A DNA stretch of 64,000 bases from Leifsonia sp. ZF2019 (GTDB lineage: Bacteria > Actinomycetota > Actinomycetes > Actinomycetales > Microbacteriaceae), in NCBI RefSeq assembly GCF_019924635.1, contig NZ_CP065037.1, positions 806,001-870,000 on the forward strand. The letters are read 5' to 3'. This document shows, piece by piece, positions 1 to 8,865 of this stretch. A program made the position numbers and the translations under genes. Under the pieces are notes generated by a model, which was not told the DNA's origin, searched no databases, and was given only the letters and a program-made list of their open reading frames with translations. Position 1 is the stretch's first letter; the number at the start of each line of letters is the position of its first letter.

Positions 1-1
1 G

Positions 2-178
2 CGGCTGCTCGGGCAGGTGCAGAGCGAGCTCGAGTTCCGGCCGGTCGCCGACGTGATCGACGACCTGCCGGCGTACATGTCCGCCATCCAGGATGCGACG
101 AGTGCGGCGACGGCGGCCGTCACCCAGCGCTACTTCCCGGAGCACGCGGCGCCCAGCTGGATCGGAGACAGGGTATGA
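2..178 (+). CDS. Alpha-E domain (DUF403) protein, C-terminal fragment
   Basis: The open frame runs in from the left edge and encodes the last 58 residues, ending ...YFPEHAAPSWIGDRV. It overlaps the start of the transglutaminase gene by ATGA. Alpha-E proteins (DUF403) usually sit directly upstream of a transglutaminase-like gene in an operon with a circularly permuted ATP-grasp protein, and that context drives the call. The fragment itself has no diagnostic motif, so the name is an inference. Confidence 0.55.
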   Translation, partial: RLLGQVQSELEFRPVADVIDDLPAYMSAIQDATSAATAAVTQRYFPEHAAPSWIGDRV

Positions 179-1020
179 AGCGGCTGCGGGTCACCCACTC
201 CACGGGCTACCGCTACGACGGCGAGGTCACCGCGTCGTACAACGAGGCCAGGATGCTCCCGCTCTCGGGCGAGCGCCAGCTGGTCCTGCACGCCGCGCTC
301 GACGTGCAGCCGGTCTCCTCCCACCACCAGTACACCGATTACTGGGGCACCCGCGTCCTGGCCTTCGACGTGCTCGACCCGCATCGCGAGCTCACCATCA
401 CCGCGAGCAGCCTGGTCGAGGTGCTGGATGCGCAGCATCCCGCGGCCGGGCTCGGCTGGGACGAGCTGGAGGTCGCCGTGCAGCGCTCGGGGGAGTGCGT
501 GCAGCAGTTGCGGCAGACCGAGCTGACCGCGCCTCCCGCGTCGCTCGCCGGGCTCGCGGCGGACGAGAAGAGCTCAGCGGCAGACCCGTGCGCTGTCGCG
601 CGGGCGATCGTCGCGGCCGTCGGCGACGGGATGGAGTACGTCAGCGGAGTGACCGGGGTGCGCACGACCGCCGCCGAGGCCTGGGACGCCCGCAGCGGCG
701 TCTGCCAGGACATCGCCCACGTCGCCATCGGCGCCCTCCGCTCGGCCGGCATCCCGGCCCGCTACGTGTCGGGCTACCTGCACCCGAAGGCGGAGGCGGC
801 GATCGGCGAGACCGTCACCGGCGAATCCCACGCCTGGGTCGAATGGTTCTGCGGCACCTGGCACGGCTACGACCCCACCAACGGCATCGAGATCGGCGAC
901 CGCCACGTGCGCGTCGGCCACGGCCGCGACTACACCGATGTCACGCCCTTGCGCGGCGTCTACGCCGGCACGGGAACCTCGGAGCTGTTCGTCTCGGTGT
1001 CGATCACGCGGGAGGCGTGA
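175..1020 (+). CDS. Transglutaminase-like cysteine protease family protein
   Basis: The 281-aa product has the N-terminal beta-rich domain typical of bacterial transglutaminase-like proteins (about residues 1-100, starting MKRLRVTHSTGYRYDG) and a transglutaminase core. The papain-like triad is visible: Cys177 in SGVCQDIAH, His219 in ESHAWVEW and Asp233 in GYDPTNG. There is no signal peptide, so it is probably cytoplasmic. The family is linked to alpha-E/ATP-grasp operons and probably makes or cuts an amide bond; the substrate is unknown. The ATG overlaps the upstream stop (ATGA), indicating translational coupling. A REP-like palindrome follows the stop. Confidence 0.85.
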   Translation: MKRLRVTHSTGYRYDGEVTASYNEARMLPLSGERQLVLHAALDVQPVSSHHQYTDYWGTRVLAFDVLDPHRELTITASSLVEVLDAQHPAAGLGWDELEVAVQRSGECVQQLRQTELTAPPASLAGLAADEKSSAADPCAVARAIVAAVGDGMEYVSGVTGVRTTAAEAWDARSGVCQDIAHVAIGALRSAGIPARYVSGYLHPKAEAAIGETVTGESHAWVEWFCGTWHGYDPTNGIEIGDRHVRVGHGRDYTDVTPLRGVYAGTGTSELFVSVSITREA

Positions 1021-1042
1021 GCGCGCGGGTTCGCCGGTCGCC

Positions 1043-1097
1043 GAAGTTCACGACGTTGCGCCCATTCCGCCGAAATGAGCGCAACAACGTGAACTTC
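1043..1097. repeat. REP-like palindromic element, copy 1
   Basis: Two 18-nt arms (1043-1060 and 1080-1097) starting GAAGTTCACG pair with only two central mismatches around a 19-nt loop that contains CCGCCGAAATG. An element of the same length, arms and loop core lies at 18576-18630. This copy lies between the convergent transglutaminase and PucR genes, where it could end transcription from both sides. There is no U-tract. Confidence 0.8.
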
Positions 1098-1105
1098 CGC
1101 GGGCC

Positions 1106-2581
1106 TTACGCGGTCGCCCGCAGGGCGGCGTAGAGGTCGGCGCGGGCGGCGAAGCCGCTGAGGTCGCGGCCGAGAAGGCGTTCGGCATCGGCGACGCGGG
1201 CGCGGAGGGTGTGGCGGTGGATGCCGAGGCGGCGGGCGGCGATGTCATAGACGCCGTCGCTGTCGAGCCACGTGCGCAGCAGGGCCGGGAGGCCGGGGTC
1301 GGCGGCGACGAGCGGGGCCAGCGCGGTCTGCGCGACGGCCCGGGCGTCGGGGGTCTGGAGGAGTGCGAGCATCCCGGCCGTGGCGACATCGTCGAACGAG
1401 GGGACCGGGGAGGCGGGGGTCGCCCGCTGTCGCGCCACCTCGGCCTGCGCGAGGGCGGTCGGGAGATCGGCGAGCGACGACGGCGCCGACGTGCCGCCGC
1501 GCAGTTCGAAGCGCGCGGCGGCGGCCGGGCCGAGCGCGCCGGAGTCGGCGGCGTCGGCGCCCGTCTCCGACTCCATCAGGACGAGCTCCTGGCCGTCGCG
1601 CGCGAAGAAGCCGTCCGCGTGGGACTCCAGCCAGTCGGCCGCGGCGGCCAGCGCGGTTCCGGTGAGCACGGTGACGCGTACCGGGGCCTCCGGCAGCGCG
1701 CCGAGCACCGGCTCAGCGACGGACTCGGCCAGCGCACGGTCGCCCGCGATGAGGGCGCGCCAGACGGCCGTCCGGAGGCGGGCGCGAGCGGCGTCGGTGG
1801 CGCGGCTCTGCTCGAGCGCAAGGCCGGCCAGGGCGACGACTCCGGTGACCACCTGCTGGGCGGCCGGGTCGAGACCGTCGGAGCCGATGGCGAGCACGCC
1901 GCGCAGACGGCCGGCGGCGCCGAGGGTCTGGAGCGCGAACGCGCCCGCCTCCGTGTCCGCCGAGCCGGCGGCGCGGCGGCGGCTGCGCAGCAGCGGGTCG
2001 GCCGCGGCGAGGAGGTCGCGCGACGCCGCCGTCAGCGCCCCGGCCGGCGAGACGCGGTCGAGGGAGCCGTCCGCCCCGATCAGGGCGACCGGCCGCTCGA
2101 TCTGCCTGGCCAGCTCGGTCAGCACCGCGGCGAGAGCGTCGGGCCGCAGCGCGGCGAGCGAGATGGCGCGGGATGCGCGCAGTGCCCAGGTGTTGCGGGC
2201 GTAGGCGTCGGCGGCGACGCGGTCGGCGACGAAGCGGGCGATCGCGATGAACGGTGTGCGGTACGGCACCTCGAAGAGGGGGAGGCCGTGGCGCACGCAC
2301 GCGTCGATCAGTGCGTCCGGAGTCCCGGCGCGCACCACCTCCGTGCCGAACCCGAGGCCGACGACGCCGTGCTCGGCCAGGCGCGCGATGTACGGGTCGA
2401 CATCGTCGGGGGTGCCGGTGACGAGCAGCACCTGGCCGGGGGAGAGGAACGGCGTCGGGTCGGGCAGCTCCGAGCTGTGCGCCCATTGCACCGGGGCATC
2501 GGGGTCGCCGACGCCCGCCGGGGTCAGGAGCGTGAGGTCCAGCTCGGGGCGGGCGAGGAGCTGGGAGAGGGTCGCGGGCAT
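1106..2581 (-). CDS. PucR-family transcriptional regulator
   Basis: The 491-aa protein has the PucR layout: an N-terminal purine-catabolism-type domain (about 1-120, starting MPATLSQLLARPELDLTLL), a GAF-like middle, and a C-terminal helix-turn-helix in the sequence YDIAARRLGIHRHTLRARVADAERLLGRDL (written here only to name the HTH at about 440-475). The ATG at 2581 is chosen because GGAAGG lies six bases upstream and the frame beyond it has shadow-like composition. It is divergent from gabT across 96 bp, so it is the likely local regulator of the GABA genes. PucR-type activators of gab genes are known; the inducer here is an inference. Confidence 0.88.
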   Translation of the reverse strand: MPATLSQLLARPELDLTLLTPAGVGDPDAPVQWAHSSELPDPTPFLSPGQVLLVTGTPDDVDPYIARLAEHGVVGLGFGTEVVRAGTPDALIDACVRHGLPLFEVPYRTPFIAIARFVADRVAADAYARNTWALRASRAISLAALRPDALAAVLTELARQIERPVALIGADGSLDRVSPAGALTAASRDLLAAADPLLRSRRRAAGSADTEAGAFALQTLGAAGRLRGVLAIGSDGLDPAAQQVVTGVVALAGLALEQSRATDAARARLRTAVWRALIAGDRALAESVAEPVLGALPEAPVRVTVLTGTALAAAADWLESHADGFFARDGQELVLMESETGADAADSGALGPAAAARFELRGGTSAPSSLADLPTALAQAEVARQRATPASPVPSFDDVATAGMLALLQTPDARAVAQTALAPLVAADPGLPALLRTWLDSDGVYDIAARRLGIHRHTLRARVADAERLLGRDLSGFAARADLYAALRATA

Positions 2582-2665
2582 CGTCGCCTTCCGAATTTGA
2601 CAGGGTGTCGATTCCGACTCCACGAATTGTACGCGGTGTCCAGGACGGCGATGCGCCGCCCTCCA

Positions 2666-2671
2666 TACGAT
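2666..2671 (+). promoter_or_regulatory. Leaderless -10 element of gabT
   Basis: TACGAT ends six bases before the gabT ATG, which has no Shine-Dalgarno sequence. This is the spacing of actinobacterial leaderless transcripts, where transcription starts at or next to the start codon. A TTGACA at 2597-2602 is too far away to pair with it. A small inverted repeat (GTCG-ATTC-CGAC, about 2607-2618) between the divergent genes could be a regulator site. Confidence 0.55.
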
Positions 2672-2677
2672 GCCGCC

Positions 2678-4039
2678 ATGACCATCACCGACACCGCCAT
2701 CAGCACACCCCTCGGCGGACCGACGCTCCCGCAGGAGCGGCGGCTCGTCACCCCGATCCCCGGCCCCGAGTCCCGCAAGCGCTCCGAGCGCAAGGCGCAG
2801 GCCGTGGCCGCCGGTGTCGGCGCCACCATCCCGGTCTACACCGTGGCCGCCGGCGGAGGGGTCATCGTCGACGTCGACGGCAACTCGCTCATCGACCTCG
2901 GCTCCGGCATCGCCGTGACCGGCGTCGGCAACGCGGCCCCGCGCGTGGTCGAGGCCGTCACCGCCCAGGTCGCCGCCTTCACGCACACCTGCTTCACGGT
3001 CGCCCCCTACGACTCCTACGTCGACGTCGCCGAGGCGCTCAACCGTCTCACCCCCGGTGACCACGCCAAGCGCAGCGCCCTCTTCAACTCCGGCGCGGAG
3101 GCCGTGGAGAACGCGGTCAAGATCGCCCGCCACTACACCGGCAAGCAGGCCGTCGTCGCATTCGACCACGCCTACCACGGGCGCACCAACCTCACGATGG
3201 GCCTCACGGCGAAGAACCAGCCCTACAAGAACGGCTTCGGCCCGTTCGCCCCCGAGATCTACCGCGCTCCGCTGAGCTATCCGCTGCGCGACGGCGGCCT
3301 GTCGGGCGCCGAGGCCGCGAAGCGCGCCATCACGCTGATCGAGAAGCAGATCGGCGCGAGCAACCTCGCCGCGATCATCATCGAGCCGATCCAGGGCGAG
3401 GGCGGCTTCATCGTCCCGGCCGACGGCTTCCTCCCCGCCCTGCAGGCGTGGGCGAGCGCGAACGGCGTCGTCTTCATCGCCGACGAGGTGCAGACCGGCT
3501 TCGCCCGCACCGGCACCATGTTCGCCTCCGAGCAGTTCGGCCTGGTCCCCGACCTCATCGTCACCGCCAAGGGCATCGCCGGCGGCCTCCCGCTGTCGGC
3601 CGTCACCGGCCGCGCCGAGATCATGGACGCGCCGCAGGTCGGCGGCCTCGGGGGCACCTACGGCGGCAACCCGCTCGCGTGCGTCGCCGCCCTCGCCGCG
3701 ATCGAGACGTACGAGCAGGACGGCCTGGTCGAGCGGGCCCGTGAGATCGGCGACATCCTGTTCGAGAAGCTGGGCGCCCTGCGCGACGCCGACCCGCGCG
3801 TCGCCGAGGTGCGCGGCCGCGGTGCGATGGTCGCCATCGAGCTCGTCGACCCGGAGACCGGGGAGCCGGACGCCGCCCTGACCTCGAAGGTCGCGGCCGC
3901 CGCCCATGCGGCCGGAGTCGTGCTCCTCACCTGCGGCACCTATGGCAACGTCATCCGCTTCCTCCCGCCGCTGAGCATCCCGGATCACCTCCTCATCGAG
4001 GGCCTGGACGTCGTCGCGGAGGCGGTGGCCAACGCATGA
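2678..4039 (+). CDS. gabT: 4-aminobutyrate--2-oxoglutarate aminotransferase
   Basis: The 453-aa protein is a class III PLP-dependent aminotransferase that converts GABA and 2-oxoglutarate to succinate semialdehyde and glutamate. Visible motifs include FNSGAEAVENAVKIAR (PLP phosphate site), the EPIQGEGGF segment, the cofactor aspartate in IADEVQTGFARTG, and the lysine in TAKGIAGGLPLS that forms the Schiff base. Length fits GabT. The ATG at 2678 is chosen over an in-frame ATG at 2651 because of the TACGAT leaderless -10. The stop overlaps the start of gabD by ATGA, so the two successive pathway steps are translationally coupled. Confidence 0.93.
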   Translation: MTITDTAISTPLGGPTLPQERRLVTPIPGPESRKRSERKAQAVAAGVGATIPVYTVAAGGGVIVDVDGNSLIDLGSGIAVTGVGNAAPRVVEAVTAQVAAFTHTCFTVAPYDSYVDVAEALNRLTPGDHAKRSALFNSGAEAVENAVKIARHYTGKQAVVAFDHAYHGRTNLTMGLTAKNQPYKNGFGPFAPEIYRAPLSYPLRDGGLSGAEAAKRAITLIEKQIGASNLAAIIIEPIQGEGGFIVPADGFLPALQAWASANGVVFIADEVQTGFARTGTMFASEQFGLVPDLIVTAKGIAGGLPLSAVTGRAEIMDAPQVGGLGGTYGGNPLACVAALAAIETYEQDGLVERAREIGDILFEKLGALRDADPRVAEVRGRGAMVAIELVDPETGEPDAALTSKVAAAAHAAGVVLLTCGTYGNVIRFLPPLSIPDHLLIEGLDVVAEAVANA

Positions 4040-5520
4040 GCGCCGTCGACACCGCCCCCGGACCGACGGCCCGCGAGAGCGAGCTGCTCGCCCGAGTCCC
4101 CGACGGCCTGTACATCGCGGGCCGCTGGGAGGCCGGGACCCAGGACCCGATTCAGGTCCAGGATCCGGCCACCGGCCGCGTGATCAAGAGCATCGCCAAT
4201 GCGCGCCCGGAGGACGGCATCCGTGCTCTGGACGCGGCCGCCGAGGCGGCGGACGCGTGGGCGGCGACCCCGCCCCGCACCCGCGCCGAGATCCTGCGCC
4301 GCGCGTTCGACCTGCTGCAGGAGCGCCGCGACGACTTCGCTCTGCTGATGACGCTCGAGATGGGCAAGCCGCTGGCCGAGGCCAACGGCGAGGTCACCTA
4401 CGGCGGCGAGTTCCTCCGCTGGTTCTCGGAGGAGGCCGTGCGCATCTCCGGACGCTACGGGTCGAACCCGGAGGGCACCGGCACGATGGTCGTCTCGCAG
4501 CGCCCGGTGGGGCCGAGCTTCTTCATCACGCCGTGGAACTTCCCGCTGGCGATGGCGACGCGCAAGATCGCGCCGGCTCTGGCCGCGGGCTGCACGGTCG
4601 TCGTGAAGCCGGCCGAGCTGACCCCGCTCACCACGCTGTTCTTCGCGCAGCTGCTCGAGGACGCAGGACTGCCGGCCGGCGTGGTCAATGTGATCACGAC
4701 CTCCACCTCCGGCGCCGTCTCGGCGCCGATCATCGCGGACCCGCGTCTGCGCAAGATCTCGTTCACGGGCTCCACGCCGGTCGGACGCGCTCTGCTCGCC
4801 CAGGCCGGCCAGAACGTGCTGCGCACCTCGATGGAGCTCGGCGGCAACGCGCCGTTCGTCGTGTTCGAGGACGCCGACCTCGATGCGGCCGTGAACGGCG
4901 CGATGCTCGCCAAGTTCCGCAACATGGGCCAGGCCTGCACGGCGGCCAACCGCTTCATCGTGCACGAGTCGATCGCGGAGGAGTTCGCCGCCCGCGTCAC
5001 CGAGCGCGTGAGCGCGCTCCGCGTCGGCCGCGGCACCGACGAGGGCGTCACCCTCGGGCCGCTCATCGACGACCGCGCGGTCGCCTCGATGGCGGCACTC
5101 GTGGAGGACGCGGTCTCGCGGGGCGCCCGTGTGCTCACCGGCGGTGCGGCACCGGAGGGCGACGGCTTCTTCTTCGAGCCGACCGTCCTCGTCGACGTCC
5201 AGCCCGGCAGCGAGATCCTCCGCGAGGAGATCTTCGGACCGATCCTGGCCATCACGACCTTCTCCACCGAGGAGGAGGCCGTGGCGCGCGCCAACGAGAC
5301 CGAGTACGGGCTCGTCGGCTACGTGTTCACCCAGGACCTCGCCCGCGGCCAGCGCCTGATCGACGGCGTCGACACCGGGATGATGGGCCTCAACACCGGT
5401 CTGGTCTCCAACGCCGCTGCGCCGTTCGGTGGCGTCAAGCAGTCGGGCCTCGGCCGCGAGGGCGGGCTCGAGGGCATCCACGAGTACCTCAGCACCAAGT
5501 ACACGCTGATCCCCGCCTGA
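4036..5520 (+). CDS. gabD: NAD(P)-dependent succinate-semialdehyde dehydrogenase
   Basis: This 494-aa aldehyde dehydrogenase oxidises succinate semialdehyde to succinate, completing the GABA shunt. The family signature is clear: TPWNFPLAMATRKIAPALAAGC, the FTGSTPVG cofactor turn, the catalytic glutamate in MELGGNAPF and the catalytic cysteine in GQACTAANRF. The C-terminus contains the conserved APFGGVKQSGLGREGG. It overlaps gabT by four bases, and that context makes succinate semialdehyde the most likely substrate among ALDH-family options. Confidence 0.93.
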   Translation: MSAVDTAPGPTARESELLARVPDGLYIAGRWEAGTQDPIQVQDPATGRVIKSIANARPEDGIRALDAAAEAADAWAATPPRTRAEILRRAFDLLQERRDDFALLMTLEMGKPLAEANGEVTYGGEFLRWFSEEAVRISGRYGSNPEGTGTMVVSQRPVGPSFFITPWNFPLAMATRKIAPALAAGCTVVVKPAELTPLTTLFFAQLLEDAGLPAGVVNVITTSTSGAVSAPIIADPRLRKISFTGSTPVGRALLAQAGQNVLRTSMELGGNAPFVVFEDADLDAAVNGAMLAKFRNMGQACTAANRFIVHESIAEEFAARVTERVSALRVGRGTDEGVTLGPLIDDRAVASMAALVEDAVSRGARVLTGGAAPEGDGFFFEPTVLVDVQPGSEILREEIFGPILAITTFSTEEEAVARANETEYGLVGYVFTQDLARGQRLIDGVDTGMMGLNTGLVSNAAAPFGGVKQSGLGREGGLEGIHEYLSTKYTLIPA

Positions 5521-5536
5521 TCGCCGCAGGATCGAC

Positions 5537-6406
5537 ATGACCACCACGACACCGCCGCGCATCCTCGTCGGCTACACCGCGACCCCGGCCGGGGAGGACG
5601 CCCTCGCGGCGGCCGCCGCCCTGGCCGGGTCGACCGGCGCGCAGCTGGACGTCGTGGTGGTCCTGCCGATGAACTCGCGGCCCTCCATCGTGCCGAACGA
5701 CCCCGGCTACGACGCCCTCCTGCGCGACACCGCGGAGGGCTGGCTGGGGGATGCGCGGTCGCGCATCCCCCAGGCGGTGCCCTCGCGCGAGCGGGTCGTC
5801 TACGGCGACTCCCTCGCCGGAGGGCTGCTCACCGCCGCCGAAGCAGGCCGTGCCGCGCTCATCGTCGTGGGTGCCGCGCGGGACGGCCTGCTCGGGCGCT
5901 TCACGGTCGGCTCGGTCGCCGGCTCGCTGCTGCACGCCTCGCCGGTCCCGGTGATGCTCGCGCCGCAGGGCTCGCGCGATTCGGCCGCGCCGCTCTCCCG
6001 CGTCACCGGGATGGTCGGGACGCGAGAGGGTGCGGACGCGGTCCTCGCCACCAGCGCACGGCTGTCGGGGTCGGCGCACGCTCCACTGCGCCTCGTCTCG
6101 CTGCTCGCACTCGACCTGCCGGGTGTCGATTCGGCGAAGGAGCGCGTGAGCGAGCACCACGCCGCCGCCGTGCTGGAGGATGCACGCGCGGCTCTGCCCG
6201 AGGGCGTCGAAGCCACGGCCTCCGTCGCCCCGGGCGACAGCGTCGCGCACGCGGTCTCCTCGCTCGACTGGCAGCCGGGGGAGGTCGCGGTCGTCGGGTC
6301 GAGCCGCCTCGCGCAGCCCAGCCGCCTCTTCCTCGGCACGACCGCCTCCACCATGCTGCGCGCCCTGCCCGTCCCGATGATCGTCGTCCCCCGCACCACC
6401 CCCTAG
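5537..6406 (+). CDS. Universal stress protein, tandem UspA domains
   Basis: The 289-aa cytoplasmic protein has two UspA folds (about 8-145 and 150-289). Each carries a nucleotide-binding glycine loop: VVGAARDGLLGRFTVGSVAG in the first and VVGSSRLAQPSR followed by LFLGTTAS in the second, consistent with ATP binding. It lies 16 bp after gabD and 12 bp before the permease, inside the GABA operon. Such proteins often accompany transporters in actinobacteria; the specific role here is not visible. Confidence 0.88.
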   Translation: MTTTTPPRILVGYTATPAGEDALAAAAALAGSTGAQLDVVVVLPMNSRPSIVPNDPGYDALLRDTAEGWLGDARSRIPQAVPSRERVVYGDSLAGGLLTAAEAGRAALIVVGAARDGLLGRFTVGSVAGSLLHASPVPVMLAPQGSRDSAAPLSRVTGMVGTREGADAVLATSARLSGSAHAPLRLVSLLALDLPGVDSAKERVSEHHAAAVLEDARAALPEGVEATASVAPGDSVAHAVSSLDWQPGEVAVVGSSRLAQPSRLFLGTTASTMLRALPVPMIVVPRTTP

Positions 6407-6418
6407 GAGCACCATCCG

Positions 6419-7939
6419 ATGAGCACCCGCAGCGCCGCGGATTCCACCGAGACGGGCTCGACCCGCACCGCCAAGGGCCTGAGCGCCGGATCGGTCGGCC
6501 TCCTCGGGGCCGTCGTGATCGGGATCTCGTGCATCGCGCCCGCGTACACGTTGACGGGCGCCCTCGGCCCGACCGTCTCAGAGGTGGGGGTCCACCTCCC
6601 CGCGATCTTCCTGGTCGGGTTCCTGCCGATGCTGCTCGTCGCGTTCGGCTACCGCGAGCTCAACAACGCGATGCCCGACTCGGGCACGTCGTTCACCTGG
6701 GCGACCCGCGCGTTCGGCCCCTACATCGGGTGGATGGGCGGTTGGGGCCTCATCGCCGCCACGGTCGTCGTGCTGTCGAACCTCGCGGGAATCGCCGTCG
6801 ACTTCCTCTACCTGCTGCTGTCGCAGGTCTTCCACGACCCGGCGATCGCCGACCTGGCCAAGAACCCGTTCGTCAACGTGGCCACGTGCCTGGCGTTCAT
6901 GGCGGTGGCGACCTTCATCTCCTACCGCGACATGCAGACCACGCAGAAGGTCCAGTTCGTGCTGGTCGGGTTCCAGCTGCTGGTGCTCGTGCTCTTCGGC
7001 GTCGTGGCGTTCGTGCACGTCGCGAACGGGACCGCGTTCGACGCGACGGCGCCGAGCCTCGACTGGTTCAACCCGTTCGGCGTCCCGTCCTTCTCCGCCT
7101 TCGCCGCCGGGCTCTCCCTCTCGATCTTCATCTTCTGGGGCTGGGACGTCACCCTCACGATGTCGGAGGAGACCAAGGGCTCCCGCTCCACACCGGGTCG
7201 TGCGGCGACGCTCACCGTCGTCATCATCGTGGTCGCCTACCTGTTCGTCTCGATGGCCGCCATCTCGTTCGCCGGCACCGGGGAGGGCGGGATCGGCCTG
7301 GGCAACCCGGACATCCAGGAGAACGTCTTCTTCGCCCTCGCCGGGCCGGTGCTCGGTCCGCTCGCCATCCTGATGTCCATCGCGGTGCTCTCGAGCTCCG
7401 CCGCCTCCCTCCAGTCGACCGCCGTCTCCCCGGCCCGCACCCTCCTGGCGATGGGCCACTACGGGGCTCTCCCCGCCCGGTTCGCCCGCGTCAGCCCGCG
7501 ATTCATGACCCCCGGCTACTCGACCGTGGTCTCGGCCGTCGTCGCCAGCGTCTTCTACGCCGTCATGCGCTTCGTCAGCGAGGACGTGCTGTGGGACACG
7601 ATCACCACCCTCGGGATGATGATCTGCTTCTACTACGGCATCACCGCGTTCGCGTGCGTGTGGTTCTTCCGCCGGAAGTGGTTCGCCTCGCTCCGCAACG
7701 CGTTCTTCACGCTGGTGTGCCCGCTGATCGGCGGCGTCATCCTCAGCGTGCTCTTCGTCACGACCCTCGTGGACAGCCTCGACCCGGACTACGGGAGCGG
7801 ATCGAACATCGGCGGCATCGGGCTGGTCTTCCTTCTCGGCATGGTCATCCTGCTGTCCGGCGTCGTCGTCATGCTCGTGATGCGCCGGCGCCTGCCGGCC
7901 TTCTTCCGCGGGGAGACGCTGCCGCGCTCGGAGGCGTGA
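6419..7939 (+). CDS. APC-family amino-acid permease, probably GABA uptake
   Basis: The 506-aa product has about twelve hydrophobic helices and the APC-superfamily N-terminal pattern (SVGLLGAVVIGISCIAPAYTLTG, residues about 24-46, given as the helix-1 unwound region). AGGAG precedes the ATG. It closes the gabT-gabD-usp operon, so GABA or a related amino acid (putrescine breakdown product) is the likely substrate by context. Specificity cannot be read from the sequence. The C-terminus is cytoplasmic and basic-acidic. Confidence 0.85.
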   Translation: MSTRSAADSTETGSTRTAKGLSAGSVGLLGAVVIGISCIAPAYTLTGALGPTVSEVGVHLPAIFLVGFLPMLLVAFGYRELNNAMPDSGTSFTWATRAFGPYIGWMGGWGLIAATVVVLSNLAGIAVDFLYLLLSQVFHDPAIADLAKNPFVNVATCLAFMAVATFISYRDMQTTQKVQFVLVGFQLLVLVLFGVVAFVHVANGTAFDATAPSLDWFNPFGVPSFSAFAAGLSLSIFIFWGWDVTLTMSEETKGSRSTPGRAATLTVVIIVVAYLFVSMAAISFAGTGEGGIGLGNPDIQENVFFALAGPVLGPLAILMSIAVLSSSAASLQSTAVSPARTLLAMGHYGALPARFARVSPRFMTPGYSTVVSAVVASVFYAVMRFVSEDVLWDTITTLGMMICFYYGITAFACVWFFRRKWFASLRNAFFTLVCPLIGGVILSVLFVTTLVDSLDPDYGSGSNIGGIGLVFLLGMVILLSGVVVMLVMRRRLPAFFRGETLPRSEA

Positions 7940-7969
7940 GACGGCGAGAGTGTCCGGCGGGCATCCACG

Positions 7970-7975
7970 TACGAT
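7970..7975 (+). promoter_or_regulatory. Leaderless -10 element of the peptidase E-like gene
   Basis: TACGAT ends six bases before the GTG start at 7982, the same hexamer and spacing as at gabT. No ribosome-binding site is present. It supports the GTG as the true start and independent transcription of this gene 42 bp after the permease. Confidence 0.55.
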
Positions 7976-7981
7976 GGGGCC

Positions 7982-8620
7982 GTGCGTCTGCTGCTGCTCT
8001 CCCTCGGTGTCTCCGCGATCCCCGCGTTCCTCCGGGAGGCTCTCGGGCGCGCCGACCGCATCCGCGTGGGATACGTCCCGGACGCAGCCCTCGCGTATGA
8101 CGGTGCGCCCTTCGTCGACGCGGAGCGCGCGGCGCTCACCGGTCTCGGGTACGACGTCGAGACCCTCCGGCTGAGCGGCACCCCGCTCGCCGAGGTCGAG
8201 GCCGCCCTCGATCGCGTGGACGCGCTCTACGTCGCCGGCGGGAACACGTTCTCCCTGCTGTACGCCCTGCGCTCCGCGGGAGCCGACCGCGTGATCGTGC
8301 GCCGCGTGCGTGCGGGTCTGCCGTACATCGGGTTGAGCGCGGGTTCGGTGGTGGCCGGTCCGACGATCGCGCCGATCGCTCCGATGGACGATGCGACCGA
8401 GGCGCCCGGCCTGACCGACCTCCGTGGCCTCGGCCTGGTCGACGTGGTCGTCGTGCCGCACGCGGACGGCGTCTCGTATCCCGCCGCGGTGATCGACCGG
8501 GTCGTCGCGGAGTTCGGCCAGGCTCATCCGCTGCGGCTGCTCGTCGACGACGAGGCACTGATCGTCGACGACGAGGGGATGCGCGTCGTGGCCTCGCCGG
8601 TCTCGACACGAGCCGACTGA
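7982..8620 (+). CDS. Peptidase E-like (family S51) protein
   Basis: The 212-aa cytoplasmic protein has a type-1 glutamine-amidotransferase-like fold. AGGNTF (about 85-90) and the nucleophile elbow GLSAGS with Ser119 match peptidase E, which hydrolyses dipeptides with N-terminal aspartate; VVPHADG supplies the likely histidine. Length is close to the family's usual 220-230 aa. The GTG start follows a leaderless TACGAT. It is not obviously linked to its neighbours. Confidence 0.82.
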   Translation: MRLLLLSLGVSAIPAFLREALGRADRIRVGYVPDAALAYDGAPFVDAERAALTGLGYDVETLRLSGTPLAEVEAALDRVDALYVAGGNTFSLLYALRSAGADRVIVRRVRAGLPYIGLSAGSVVAGPTIAPIAPMDDATEAPGLTDLRGLGLVDVVVVPHADGVSYPAAVIDRVVAEFGQAHPLRLLVDDEALIVDDEGMRVVASPVSTRAD

Positions 8621-8865
8621 ACCGTCCGGGACGGGCTGCGCACCGCGGAGATTTCGTGTCCGAAATACATGCGTTGCGGAATATATCCGGCGCTACCGAG
8701 GGAGGCCGGAGAATCCGGCGGGTCCGCTGGGCCACCGCGGAGAAAGCTCGACGATGGCACTGCATGTCCGCGCGCGGACACGGTCTACCCCCGTTCGTCT
8801 GGTCAGGTTGAGGGACGCGATGCGGTGCCATCTCCGGCGTCGCGTCCGAATCGAAGGGGTGTCCG
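8621..8865. other. Intergenic region upstream of the surface protein
   Basis: This 245-bp stretch holds an AT-richer patch (about 8652-8692, ATTTCGTGTCCGAAAT and GGAATATATCC) that may be the promoter of the surface-protein gene; ATTTCG/CGAAAT forms a small inverted repeat. No reading frame with coding character was found. Confidence 0.4.

Noticed and set aside
2582..3988. Minus-strand open frame continuing the PucR gene across all of gabT
   Set aside because: It is a GC-rich shadow of gabT; the PucR protein has a good ribosome-binding site and conserved N-terminus at 2581.
6578..8527. Minus-strand 649-codon open frame opposite the permease and peptidase E-like genes
   Set aside because: Its composition (Asp/Arg/Glu/His-rich, no motif) is that of antisense shadow in high-GC DNA.
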